DNA from: RGIG3178 sp963674495 | GTDB taxonomy: Bacteria; Bacillota; Clostridia; Christensenellales; QAND01 | Reading direction: 5' to 3' | DNA: 64,000 nucleotides | NCBI GenBank assembly: GCA_963674495.2 | Contig: CAXXLG010000002.1 | Span: 682,001 to 746,000 of the forward strand | In this document: positions 53,807-62,002 of the stretch, piece by piece | Numbering within the stretch: position 1 is the stretch's first letter | Layout: every line of letters begins with the position of its first letter | Translations under genes and position numbers: made by a program | The notes under the pieces: model-generated | Told to the model about the DNA's origin: nothing | Database searches by the model: none | Seen by the model: only the letters and a program-made list of their open reading frames with translations

Positions 53807-54631
53807 ATGGATCTGTCAACGACGAAAAAACTGAACAACGATGTGAATATCCCCATTTTGGGGTTGGGCGTATTTAAGAGCAAGGAGGGCCAGGAGACCG
53901 TCGATGCTGTGCGCTGGGCGATTGAAGCCGGGTATCGCCACATCGACACGGCCGCCGCATACGGCAACGAAAAGAGTGTGGCACAGGGCATACTTCAAAG
54001 TGGGATCAACCGCAAGGATGTTTTTATCACAACCAAGCTGTGGACGGACGACATGCGGCAGGGTACGCAGCGGGAAGCGTTCATGAAGAGCCTGGACCTG
54101 CTCAACACCGACTACATTGACCTGTATATGCTCCATTGGCCCACGCCTGAACATTACATGGAATCGTGGGAGATACTGGTGGATCTGTACAAAAAAGGTC
54201 TAATCCGCGCAATTGGCGTTAGCAATTTCCATAGGCACCATCTGGACGACATTCTCAAGATCGCGGATGTCGTTCCGGTGGTCAACCAAGTGGAAATGCA
54301 CCCCTATTTCACCCAGATACCGCTGTGCACATACTGTGAAAAGCTCGGCATAGCGCCCGAGGCATGGAGTCCGCTGGCACGTGGTGCTGCGCTCAAGGAC
54401 GAGACAATCAAAATCATCGCGGACAAGTACGGCAAGAGCGCGGCGCAGGTTGTCATACGCTGGAATGTCCAGCGCGGCATCCTGATCATCCCGAAATCCG
54501 TGCACCGCGAACGCATCTTTGAGAATGGAAACGTATTCGATTTTGAGCTTTCCGACGAGGATATGGCAAAAATCAGCGGTTTGAACCGCAACCAGCGCAT
54601 GTTCTCGGATCCCGACAATTTTCGGTTTTAA
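53807..54631 (+). CDS. Aldo/keto reductase (AKR5-like), second of a tandem pair
   Basis: 274 residues from ATG 53807 behind AGGAGG, 10 bases after its paralogue. Same motifs: RWAIEAGYRHIDTAAAYGNE, FITTKLWTDDM, MLHWPTPEHYMESW, IPKSVHRERIFENGNV. Differences in the loop after His (PTPEHYMESW against PARGYVEAW) suggest a different substrate from the first copy. Confidence 0.93.
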   Translation: MDLSTTKKLNNDVNIPILGLGVFKSKEGQETVDAVRWAIEAGYRHIDTAAAYGNEKSVAQGILQSGINRKDVFITTKLWTDDMRQGTQREAFMKSLDLLNTDYIDLYMLHWPTPEHYMESWEILVDLYKKGLIRAIGVSNFHRHHLDDILKIADVVPVVNQVEMHPYFTQIPLCTYCEKLGIAPEAWSPLARGAALKDETIKIIADKYGKSAAQVVIRWNVQRGILIIPKSVHRERIFENGNVFDFELSDEDMAKISGLNRNQRMFSDPDNFRF

Positions 54632-54650
54632 GCGTTTTATACGAAATATT

Positions 54651-54684
54651 AAAGAACCCCGCATTCGTGCGGGGTTCTTTTGTC
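54651..54684 (+). terminator. Terminator of the aldo/keto reductase pair
   Basis: AAAGAACCCCGCA-TTCG-TGCGGGGTTCTTT with T's following. Confidence 0.9.
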
Positions 54685-54760
54685 ATGCGCACCGCCACAT
54701 GTTTTTTAACCAGAGGAGAAACATGGGAATACCGTCTTGTGGAAGTGGTGTGGATGCGCT

Positions 54761-54994
54761 ATGTTTTTACGGCTGATATACAAGAAACTGCGAACCCTGA
54801 TGTATCGGCAAATAATACAACAAAACGCGGAGAAATCAAAGAAGAACGAGGGACAAACCGAAACAATAGTATTTCAAAGGCTTTTGGATAATTTGGATTT
54901 TGTCAAAGCGCCTGTTGGCGATAGTGATGATAAAATACATACCTTTTCACTGGCTTCCGACGGCGAAAAGAACGCGGCGGCATCAAAGCGGTAA
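54761..54994 (+). pseudogene. GerA-family spore germination receptor subunit, N-terminal fragment
   Basis: About 77 codons starting MFLRLIYKKLRTLMYRQII, then IVFQRLLDNLDFVKAPVGDS and DDKIHTFSL, the normal opening of GerAA-type subunits (cytoplasmic N domain before the membrane region). A TAA stops it at 54994, and the following bases already read as GerAB in another frame. Most of the roughly 500-residue protein is gone, which points to an internal deletion. Confidence 0.7.
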
Positions 54995-55751
54995 CGCAAT
55001 ACAGCGTATTTTTCGCAAGCATCTTTGCCGTGGTGTTGGTGGTCGGTTTTGTACTGACGATCAATCTGATGAAGATCGAAAACTTTTTGCCCATGTTTGA
55101 TCAACCTCTTATGAACTATGTACATGGTACGCATATCCTTCTGGTTATTCCGTTTGGTGAAATCATTGTATTTGGCATGATATATCCGCACGTTGAGAAT
55201 AGAAAAAAACGCAAAACATTTTATTTGGTCTGCGGATACGGAATGGCGCGGTATCCATGCTGATAATGATCATGCGCGACACAGCGGTACTGGGCAACAT
55301 GCAGGCCTTCTTTACGTTGCCGACGTTTGAAATGTTACGCATGGTAACGCTGGGAGCAACGCTTAGCCGCATGGAGATTCTGTTTGCCGTGGTATTGATC
55401 ATGATGTTGTTTGCCAAGATATTAATCCTGTTCTATGTATCGGTCATTGCGCTGGCACAGCTATTACGTTTAAAAACGTATCATCCGGTGGTGCTCGTCA
55501 CGGGGGTGCTGATTATAGCATATGCAACCTTTGTTTTTCGTTCCTTCGTTCAACACGCGGCGTGGGCGCGGGAAATCGCTCCGGCTCTGTGGACGTTCTT
55601 AGAAATTATGCTGCCATTGCTAACGCTTGTGGTTGCAAAGATACGCAAAGTTGGACTGAGCAAAGCCCAAAGAAAGGAGGGTCAAGCGAGTGTCGCTTAC
55701 AGTCTTCGCGCTTATCATCATTGCGTTGATCGATCTGAAACCTTTGTATAA
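54995..55751 (+). pseudogene. GerAB-type germination permease, frameshifted C-terminal half
   Basis: Frame 1 reads GGIKAVTQYSVFFASIFAVV and then ENFLPMFDQPLMNYVHGTHI and IPFGEIIVFGMIYPHV, typical of the middle of GerAB. It stops at TGA 55261-55263. The continuation is in frame 3 (55257-55751): RDTAVLGNMQAFFTLPTFEM, LSRMEILFAVVLIMMLFAKI, ending PLLTLVVAKIRKVG. The first five or so membrane helices are missing. One frameshift and one deletion make this a clear pseudogene of an amino-acid-permease-like germinant receptor subunit. Confidence 0.75.
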
Positions 55752-55911
55752 ACAACAAAGCAAACGTCATTTCTTCGTAGCGGGCACCGTGTTCGTCATT
55801 GTTGGTACCTTATGTTTGATCCTGTCGGCGGGCGTTGTATTGCCAAGCCCCTTGGTGGCGTTGGGCAAGCTGATCGAGAGTATCGGGTTGGCATATCCGC
55901 CGCTTTCATGA
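55690..55911 (+). CDS. Small two-helix membrane protein behind the ger remnant
   Basis: 73 residues from GTG 55690 behind AAAGGAGG. Two hydrophobic segments (LTVFALIIIALIDLKPLY and FVAGTVFVIVGTLCLILSAG). Small proteins of this kind often follow gerAB genes in clostridia. It is intact, overlapping the end of the pseudogene, and would be made only if the remnant is still transcribed. Confidence 0.65.
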   Translation: MSLTVFALIIIALIDLKPLYKQQSKRHFFVAGTVFVIVGTLCLILSAGVVLPSPLVALGKLIESIGLAYPPLS

Positions 55912-55934
55912 GGACAAGCGATTTGCATGTGCAC

Positions 55935-55967
55935 AAAAAAGAGAAACCGCAAAACGGTTTCTTTTTT
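55935..55967 (+). terminator. Terminator of the ger remnant
   Basis: AAAAAAGAAACCG-type stem (GAAACCG-CAAAA-CGGTTTC) flanked by A and T runs, bidirectional. Confidence 0.85.
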
Positions 55968-56037
55968 GTGCTTTTATCAGCGGGTATAACAAAGGGCTAC
56001 AAGGTATCGGCTAAGCTGAAGATGAGCGGTGCAAGGC

Positions 56038-56348
56038 ATGAGATTTTACATGTTAGAAGCAAATAATGGTGTCAGTGCATATATTTGCATAGAAGAGGTT
56101 GATACACTGGGCAATGCGAGTTTGACGGCTCGCTCCGTAGCGCGCGATGCTTCGTATGCTTACTCAAAAGCGGGTTTGCAGGCATAAAGCGGTATGAAAT
56201 AAATCCGCTCGGCCGAGGAGATACCCGGCATGGCTGTTATGGTACAAATCACGTATTTATGTATGACGGCGGGGAATTGTATGCGTGCATTGCAACGTTT
56301 AAAAGGGTGAAATGTTGTGCAGTCATAGGCTCGTATCGGCAAAAGTAA
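56038..56348 (+). pseudogene. Possible frameshifted small gene, family unknown
   Basis: Frame 1 from ATG 56038 gives 49 codons (MRFYMLEANNGVSAYICIEE to AYSKAGLQA) ending at TAA 56185. From there frame 3 continues as coding-like text, RYEINPLGRGDTRHGCYGTN, HVFMYDGGELYACIATF, VIGSYRQK, to TAA 56346-56348. Joining the two by a one-base shift near 56180 gives about 100 residues. The composition looks genuine but no family is recognised. The rest of the 55977-56399 gap shows nothing else. Confidence 0.35.
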
Positions 56349-56399
56349 CGTACCCCCGTATAAAAAATAAAGCATTTGGTATGAACGAGATGGAGGGAC

Positions 56400-57458
56400 A
56401 TGATGAGGACACTTAAAGTACAGTTACCGCGCATGCGCGGTGTTGATGTTGAACAATTCCAAACATTGTTATCAGAGAATGGATTCGATCCAGGTTCCCA
56501 AGACGGCATTTACGGCTCTCGGACAGAGGCAGCCTGTAAGGCGTTTCAACGTGCCAACGGGTTGACGGTGGACGGCATTTGTGGACCGAAGACATGGGAG
56601 AAGATCGCACCGTCCGGCGGCGTGGCATACAGGACGCTTAAATTAAAGATACCGCGCATGCGTGGGGACGACGTGAAGGAGTTCCAATGGTTGGTGATCC
56701 GCAACGGATTTGATGCGGGACAGGTCGATGGCATCTATGGAAAAAAGGCCGTTTCGGTGTGCAAAGCGTTTCAACGTGCCAACGGATTATTGGTAGACGG
56801 CATATGTGGACCAGTTACGTGGACCAAACTCAGGGCAATTGATGAAACGGTTGTGGATAGATTGCTTGCCTGGGGGTTTATTGGCATGGTTGAGCACAAC
56901 GGCTTGACCTATGCCGTTAAACAGTATCAGGCTGCCATGGGATTGACGCCGGATGGCGTCATTGGAAAGAACACCACGGCGGCACTTGAAGGAACAATCA
57001 TTGAACCGCGTATTGACGAGGAGCAGATCAAGTGCCAGTGCGTCATCAAATACCCAAGTAGCCCCTACTGTGACGGGTATCCCAAAGGAAAGGGCGCGGG
57101 TGCGAGCGTATTGCTTTTGGCAGAACGCATCTTCCGCGAGGTGGAAAAAGCCTATCCAAACACGCTATTCTACGTGGCCGGCGTTGCCCATGATCCGTCC
57201 GGCAACGGCGCCCAGATCGCAGGCGGATACCGCTGTTACAAATGGAACAGGGAACGCGGCGGCGCAAGCGGCAGCAAACACAAGGAGTGCATTGCGTTGG
57301 ATCTGTGGGGACAGAGCGACGGCATACTCAAAAGCGTTATCCGAAAGGAAATCGAAGCAGTGGCATTGAGGATGAACGGTTACGGCGGCGTTGGCTACAA
57401 CGGCAAGCTGATCGTGCATGTCGACACCCGTGGCAACAAAGCGAGATGGTCGTACTGA
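56400..57458 (+). CDS. Endolysin: peptidoglycan-binding repeats plus D-Ala-D-Ala carboxypeptidase-like M15 domain
   Basis: 352 residues from ATG 56400 behind GGAGGG. Two clear PG-binding type 1 repeats (PRMRGVDVEQFQTLL...VDGICGPKTWEK; PRMRGDDVKEFQWLV...VDGICGPVTWTK) and a third weaker one (VKQYQAAMGLTPDGVIGKNT) fill residues 1-200. The C-terminal domain has GGYRCYKWNRERGG, SGSKHKECIALDLWG and VHVDTRGNKARWSY, giving the His-Asp-His zinc set of M15-type peptidases. It cleaves the peptide stem of the wall. The next two genes are holin-like, so this is a phage-type lysis cassette. Confidence 0.87.
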   Translation: MMRTLKVQLPRMRGVDVEQFQTLLSENGFDPGSQDGIYGSRTEAACKAFQRANGLTVDGICGPKTWEKIAPSGGVAYRTLKLKIPRMRGDDVKEFQWLVIRNGFDAGQVDGIYGKKAVSVCKAFQRANGLLVDGICGPVTWTKLRAIDETVVDRLLAWGFIGMVEHNGLTYAVKQYQAAMGLTPDGVIGKNTTAALEGTIIEPRIDEEQIKCQCVIKYPSSPYCDGYPKGKGAGASVLLLAERIFREVEKAYPNTLFYVAGVAHDPSGNGAQIAGGYRCYKWNRERGGASGSKHKECIALDLWGQSDGILKSVIRKEIEAVALRMNGYGGVGYNGKLIVHVDTRGNKARWSY

Positions 57459-57739
57459 TGGACATTAACCAGGTCATACTTGCCGTCGGCGTCGTTTGCG
57501 CGGCGGTGGTGATGGTGGGCGCGGCGGCCAGCGTAATCAAACGCTGGGCTGTCCCGTTTGTAAGCATGCAGGAACGGGTTGCCAAACTGGAAATCAGTCA
57601 TGAAACGACAGAGGAAGGCGTAGAAGTTCTATGTAGGTGTATGCTCGCTTTGATGGACAACGCCGTTACAGGCAACAGCGTAGACAAGATCAAACAAGCG
57701 CGCGATGACATGCAACACTATCTCATTTCCCGACATTGA
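57458..57739 (+). CDS. Small membrane protein with coiled coil, lysis-cassette type
   Basis: 93 residues; ATG 57458 overlaps the endolysin TGA. One membrane helix (VILAVGVVCAAVVMVGAAA) followed by a coiled-coil helix (MQERVAKLEISHETTEEG) and a conserved-looking end (LCRCMLALMDNAVTGNSVDK, then LISRH). Similar proteins sit between endolysin and holin genes in clostridial prophages. Could be a holin partner or antiholin. Confidence 0.72.
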   Translation: MDINQVILAVGVVCAAVVMVGAAASVIKRWAVPFVSMQERVAKLEISHETTEEGVEVLCRCMLALMDNAVTGNSVDKIKQARDDMQHYLISRH

Positions 57740-57750
57740 AGGAGGCAAGC

Positions 57751-57993
57751 ATGGAAATATTAAACGATTATCTGGTAGCCGTGATCATGGGTATCTGCTT
57801 TGCAATCGGGTATATCATCAAGCACAGCCTTAGCTTTATCCCCAACAGATTTATTCCTCTTATCATAGGAGTTCTTGGCATCGGCTTGAATGTCTGGATG
57901 AACGAATGGTCTTTCACACCACAGATACTGTTGGGCGGCCTGGCAAGCGGTCTGGCAGCCACGGGCGCTTATGAATTGTATGCCAATTTGTGA
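57751..57993 (+). CDS. Phage-type holin
   Basis: 80 residues from ATG 57751 behind GAAGGAGG. Three hydrophobic segments (VAVIMGICFAIGYIIK, FIPLIIGVLGIGLNVWM, GGLASGLAATGAYELYANL) in the pattern of small clostridial phage holins. It would permeabilise the membrane so the endolysin reaches the wall. No phage structural gene is in the window. Confidence 0.78.
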   Translation: MEILNDYLVAVIMGICFAIGYIIKHSLSFIPNRFIPLIIGVLGIGLNVWMNEWSFTPQILLGGLASGLAATGAYELYANL

Positions 57994-58071
57994 AAAAATA
58001 CGGAAGATGTTTGCCACAAGCCATATGAAGAACAATCGGTACCCACATTTCGACGAAGTAAAATAACGCAA

Positions 58072-58099
58072 AAGCCGAATGGGTCGGACCATTCGGCTT
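58072..58099. terminator. Bidirectional hairpin between the lysis cassette and a leftward gene
   Basis: AAGCCGAATGG-TCGGA-CCATTCGGCTT; T-rich sequence follows when read leftward. Confidence 0.75.
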
Positions 58100-58138
58100 C
58101 CTGCTAAACCACGATCTATTTCAATGACGTTATGCTTG

Positions 58139-58840
58139 CTAAGAGAGATGCTGCTTTTTGTTTTGCTCATCTACGTAGCGATACAAAAAATCCTCCTGTG
58201 TCAGCTTTCGTCCCAGATCTTCTTCCATTTTCTTGCGAGACATCTTTTGCCTGTTGCCAGCGAATAACAGCTGTACGGCAAAGAACGTGGAGATGCAGCA
58301 TAGAACAGCAGTGATGCCGGAAATTGTCCAATATAGCCAACTTACACTGGTGGTAAGCCATGTCAGTACCGGGAAGAAATAGTCATTGATTACAATAAAA
58401 TAACGAAAAAGTAAGAGCAGAAAGAACGCAACAATACCGCAAAGGGCAGTAACCACACGCCCATTCATCAACTGAATAAGCCTCAATGTTGCCTCTTGCG
58501 GCTTCTTTGCTTCAATCTCCTGAATCATTGTAAACCCAAGCCCGATCTTGCTTCGATAGGGAGGTACGAAGAACATCAACATGTAAATAAGAGCAGCAAA
58601 GGTGATATATGAACTGATGGTGCCAAACGGTTGGCCCGGGACGAAGCGAAAGATGGTCAATACCATCAGCCAGGCAGCCAGCGAATGGAAGGCCATCCAG
58701 TAATAACGGGCCAGGTTTTTACCGGATTCTTTCAGATGCCATCTCGCAAAAATAATTGCTTCAAGACCGACTGCTAGAAGCCGGATCAGTCCCAAACTTA
58801 CCAGTATCTGTGTCGTATAATCCAAAAGCAAATCTTCCAT
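58139..58840 (-). CDS. Membrane protein of unknown function
   Basis: 233 residues, at least five hydrophobic segments (ILVSLGLIRLLAVGLEAII; YYWMAFHSLAAWLMVLTIF; YITFAALIYMLMFFV; VVTALCGIVAFFLLLLF; SWLYWTISGITAVLCCI) and a charged C-terminal tail (MSRKKMEEDLGRKLTQEDF). No family recognised. 77 bases downstream of the PH-domain gene on the same strand, so possibly co-transcribed. Confidence 0.75.
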   Translation of the reverse strand: MEDLLLDYTTQILVSLGLIRLLAVGLEAIIFARWHLKESGKNLARYYWMAFHSLAAWLMVLTIFRFVPGQPFGTISSYITFAALIYMLMFFVPPYRSKIGLGFTMIQEIEAKKPQEATLRLIQLMNGRVVTALCGIVAFFLLLLFRYFIVINDYFFPVLTWLTTSVSWLYWTISGITAVLCCISTFFAVQLLFAGNRQKMSRKKMEEDLGRKLTQEDFLYRYVDEQNKKQHLS

Positions 58841-58917
58841 CCCCTTTACAATAAAGACAATGATAATTTATAATGGGCAAATATCTCTGGTGGTTTGCGT
58901 TAATAGGGCAGCGCGAT

Positions 58918-59541
58918 CTATTTTGCGTTCTCATCCTGTTGGACAGTCGCTTGGTTTTGTGCAAACGATTCCGGCGTCGTTGGCTTAAGATGCTCTTTGG
59001 CATACCCTTTGGTTAGTACGTTCCACAATCTCTTTCGCGCATCCTTGCGTTGATCGGGAGTCGTATTCTTATCATACTCGTCTTGGACTTCACGATAGGT
59101 GGGATCAGGTGGCGTGATGGTAAGCCCTGTTTTTTCGCAGAGGATATCGATAAACGTGCTTTGGCTCTTGGGGGAGATGGTGATGACGTCGTTTTTGCCG
59201 TTGTTGTCCATCAAAAAGAGTGCAATACGCTTTTCAGATAGCCCATAGGATGCGTTGGCTTCCATCGAACTGAGCTGGAAAGCGAAAATATCGGTATAGA
59301 TGACCGCCCGATTGACATACCAGCCAACGCGAATCAACAGGTTGTCTTGCCGGAATTCATACCGTGTAAAAAAATACATGGGAAACACAAACAACAGCTC
59401 TGTGATTAAAAAGACAACGCAGGGTATCAGGCTCATTATGCTGGTATTGGTAATGAAATTGTAAAGGAAGCCCGCTGTAAACAATGTGAAAACGCCCAGC
59501 ACAAATACATAGCCGCTGTCGATTCGGGTTTTGAAGACCAT
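58918..59541 (-). CDS. Membrane protein with bacterial PH domain (bPH_4-like)
   Basis: 207 residues from ATG 59541 behind AAGGAG (the frame also opens at TTG 59562). Two membrane helices (YVFVLGVFTLFTAGFLYNFI; MSLIPCVVFLITELLFVFP) precede a compact beta domain: RQDNLLIRVGWYVNRAVIYT, SEKRIALFL, ITISPKSQSTFIDIL, the pattern of YdbS-like bacterial PH domains. A charged Gln/Asn-rich tail follows. Function unknown. Confidence 0.75.
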   Translation of the reverse strand: MVFKTRIDSGYVFVLGVFTLFTAGFLYNFITNTSIMSLIPCVVFLITELLFVFPMYFFTRYEFRQDNLLIRVGWYVNRAVIYTDIFAFQLSSMEANASYGLSEKRIALFLMDNNGKNDVITISPKSQSTFIDILCEKTGLTITPPDPTYREVQDEYDKNTTPDQRKDARKRLWNVLTKGYAKEHLKPTTPESFAQNQATVQQDENAK

Positions 59542-59682
59542 GTTGTACAACTCCTTATCCAACGAATTGAAATTGTCTCTTTATGCCGCCTGATTCAATC
59601 ATATCGTGCTACCTTCCCAAGAGCAAGCGCTTACTTAATCAACTTTGGATATATTCTTCGGGGAGGCAACCGCTTGAAATTT

Positions 59683-59715
59683 AAAAAGAGCCGATGTTAA
59701 ACCGGCTCTTTTTTT
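59683..59715. terminator. Bidirectional terminator ending the PTS operon
   Basis: AAAAAGAGCCG-ATGTTAAAC-CGGCTCTTTTT with runs on both sides; serves the leftward IID gene. Confidence 0.88.
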
Positions 59716-59729
59716 GTGTTGTCCTCTGC

Positions 59730-60563
59730 TTAGAAGACCCCAAGGTACACGCCACCGATGCCGATGACCAGCATGGCAACAATGATCCAGGATGCATTGA
59801 TGCGCTTGCGAATGGCAAAAAGCGTCAACATCGTTACGACCAAGGGCAATAACTTCGGTAGAATCCCATCCAATGCTGTCTGCAACAAGGAAGGGTTATC
59901 CGTGCCGGCACCAACCAAAACAATCACGGTGTTTAGTGATACGAAATTGGCAACCATCGCACCGACCATGATAAGGCCGATGGAGGTAGCAGCGCCCACC
60001 AACATGTCAACGATGCCGCTCTCGTACGCGGTTTCCACAAACTTGGCTCCTAAATTATAGCCGTATTTGTAGCCGAGCCAGCGTGTCGGGAAGCTAAAAC
60101 CATGGTAGATGAGCAGGAATACGAACGGAGCCAACATGGACCCGTTCAGTGCCAGCGAGACAGCCACGCTGGTCGCGATGGTACGCACAGCGACCCAGAA
60201 AATCGCATCGCCAACGCCGGACAGCGGTCCCATGAGGGCAGCCTTGATGGCGCTGATGGGCGCTGGATCAAAGTTTTCGGGATCCACCGCATGCTCTTTC
60301 TCCATCGCCAAACAGAGCCCTATGATGAAGTAGGCGGTCTCGGGTGTGCAGTTGAAAAATGGTTGATGACGAATCATGGCAGTCTTCAAATCCTCATGCT
60401 CCGGATATAACATCCTGAGCCAAGGCAGCATGGCGATGCAGGTACCAACCGTCATCATTTTCACCTGACTGAAGCAAAGACTCAATGAATGCGATCTCAT
60501 AAAGAGTTTGCGCATCGTTTTCTTATCCATTACGACAGCCGCAGCTGCTTCATTCTTAGCCAA
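59730..60563 (-). CDS. PTS mannose-family transporter subunit IID
   Basis: 277 residues. IID hallmarks: FMRSHSLSLCFSQVKMMTVG, FFNCTPETAYFIIGLCLAME, IKAALMGPLSGVGDAIFWV and a hydrophobic end. With IIC it forms the membrane sugar channel. Overlaps IIC by eight bases. The sugar may be mannose, a hexosamine, fructose or sorbose; sequence alone does not decide. Confidence 0.94.
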   Translation of the reverse strand: MAKNEAAAAVVMDKKTMRKLFMRSHSLSLCFSQVKMMTVGTCIAMLPWLRMLYPEHEDLKTAMIRHQPFFNCTPETAYFIIGLCLAMEKEHAVDPENFDPAPISAIKAALMGPLSGVGDAIFWVAVRTIATSVAVSLALNGSMLAPFVFLLIYHGFSFPTRWLGYKYGYNLGAKFVETAYESGIVDMLVGAATSIGLIMVGAMVANFVSLNTVIVLVGAGTDNPSLLQTALDGILPKLLPLVVTMLTLFAIRKRINASWIIVAMLVIGIGGVYLGVF

Positions 60564-61359
60564 ACAAATCGTCCCCCTTTCCTTCTAAACCTGTTCCGGC
60601 AACAGCCTTCACCGCGTCGCGAACCTTCATTTCGTTGTAAATCTGTACAATGGTTATAAAGGCTGCGACGATGATCATGGCTGTCATGTTGATGCCAAGG
60701 TATACGGTGATGCCAAAGCCGAAGAAGAAGTAGATGCTCGCCTTCCAAGACCACAGCATGTTCATCAACAGCGCAATACCAACGGCAGGCATCATGCCCT
60801 TTGCCACGCCCATACCGGCCTGTACACCCGCGGGAATTGATTCCATTAGGTTTTGTACTGCTTCAGCACCAAAATAGATGGCGGCATACACAGTGACAGT
60901 GGGGACAATTACCAAGATTAGCTGGCCAATGTACCCCATGTTTCTATAGGTCTTCCACTTGCCTTCTGCAGCCCATTTGTCAAACAACACGGCAAACGCA
61001 CCGGCGCCGATGATGCGATTGAACAGCGTGAACATAGCGGCCACTACGCCGATGGCAACCGCCAAAACGATACCTGCCTCCATCGAGATCCCAGTGCCCA
61101 CAACGAATGCTGTAACCAGCGTGCCCGCAAGGAACACGTCCGCGGGAAGCGATCCGCCAATTGTTGTGATGCCGATGAACAGCATTTCAAGCGCTGCGCC
61201 AAGCTGAAGGCCGGTCGCAGCGTCACCCAAAAACGCTCCCAATATGGGACAAACTACGATGGGCCTGTTGGTAAATGCATGAGCATAGAATCTGTTCATT
61301 ATGAAGATCACGGCATAAACCAATGTAGATGTAAAAGCTATACCTCCCAATCCTTTCAC
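60556..61359 (-). CDS. PTS mannose-family transporter subunit IIC
   Basis: 267 residues with about eight hydrophobic segments. GAFLGDAATGLQLGAALEML and FIGITTIGGSLPADVFLAGT are the conserved IIC blocks. Partner of IID. It lies 12 bases after IIB. Confidence 0.94.
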   Translation of the reverse strand: MKGLGGIAFTSTLVYAVIFIMNRFYAHAFTNRPIVVCPILGAFLGDAATGLQLGAALEMLFIGITTIGGSLPADVFLAGTLVTAFVVGTGISMEAGIVLAVAIGVVAAMFTLFNRIIGAGAFAVLFDKWAAEGKWKTYRNMGYIGQLILVIVPTVTVYAAIYFGAEAVQNLMESIPAGVQAGMGVAKGMMPAVGIALLMNMLWSWKASIYFFFGFGITVYLGINMTAMIIVAAFITIVQIYNEMKVRDAVKAVAGTGLEGKGDDLFG

Positions 61360-61371
61360 CCCTTCAATAAA

Positions 61372-61863
61372 TTATTTCAGCGCACTTTCGATTGTCACCA
61401 TCGCGGTAAATGGTAACAGTTGGACATCCACCGGAATGCCCGTGTCTCGCATGGCCTGAATGACCTTCAAATCATCGTCGTCCACATAGACGTTGTCGGA
61501 CAACTTTTTTTTATCCTGCGTACTTCCTCCGCTCAATCTGCCATAGTTGCCCAAATTGATTCGAGAAATTTGGTCGGTAGCCCCCTGAGCGATTGTGAGG
61601 GCATCCTGCAGATTGGTCGTAATGACGGAGATGACCAAGTCATGGCTCCTGGGATCATTCAGGGATTTGATCGTGCCCGCAATGGTCTGAACCGAGGTCT
61701 TGCAACTCGGGGGACCGGCCATCTTCAATGCCATCGTCTGGGTCTTGCTGGCTGCACAATCATCGTTGGAAACGACCAACACCTTAATGGACAAGGCCTT
61801 GCTCCATGCAATCGCAACCTGACCGTGGATCATCCGATCATCCACGCGCAATAATTTTACCAA
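61372..61863 (-). CDS. PTS mannose-family phosphotransferase subunit IIB
   Basis: 163 residues. VKLLRVDDRMIHGQVAIAW holds the phosphorylated His near residue 14. Receives phosphate from IIA and passes it to the sugar at IIC-IID. Separate from IIA, unlike the fused ManX of E. coli. Confidence 0.95.
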   Translation of the reverse strand: MVKLLRVDDRMIHGQVAIAWSKALSIKVLVVSNDDCAASKTQTMALKMAGPPSCKTSVQTIAGTIKSLNDPRSHDLVISVITTNLQDALTIAQGATDQISRINLGNYGRLSGGSTQDKKKLSDNVYVDDDDLKVIQAMRDTGIPVDVQLLPFTAMVTIESALK

Positions 61864-62002
61864 GTAAAATTCACCTCCTCGTGACCTTATCGGCCAGGAT
61901 TCAACTATGGGAAATAACCATTGCCCATAGAAAATTAGTGACGTTCAATGGCTCTGTTGTATAGGTATGTAATGATTTAGTCTAACCATTACACTTAAAA
62001 AC

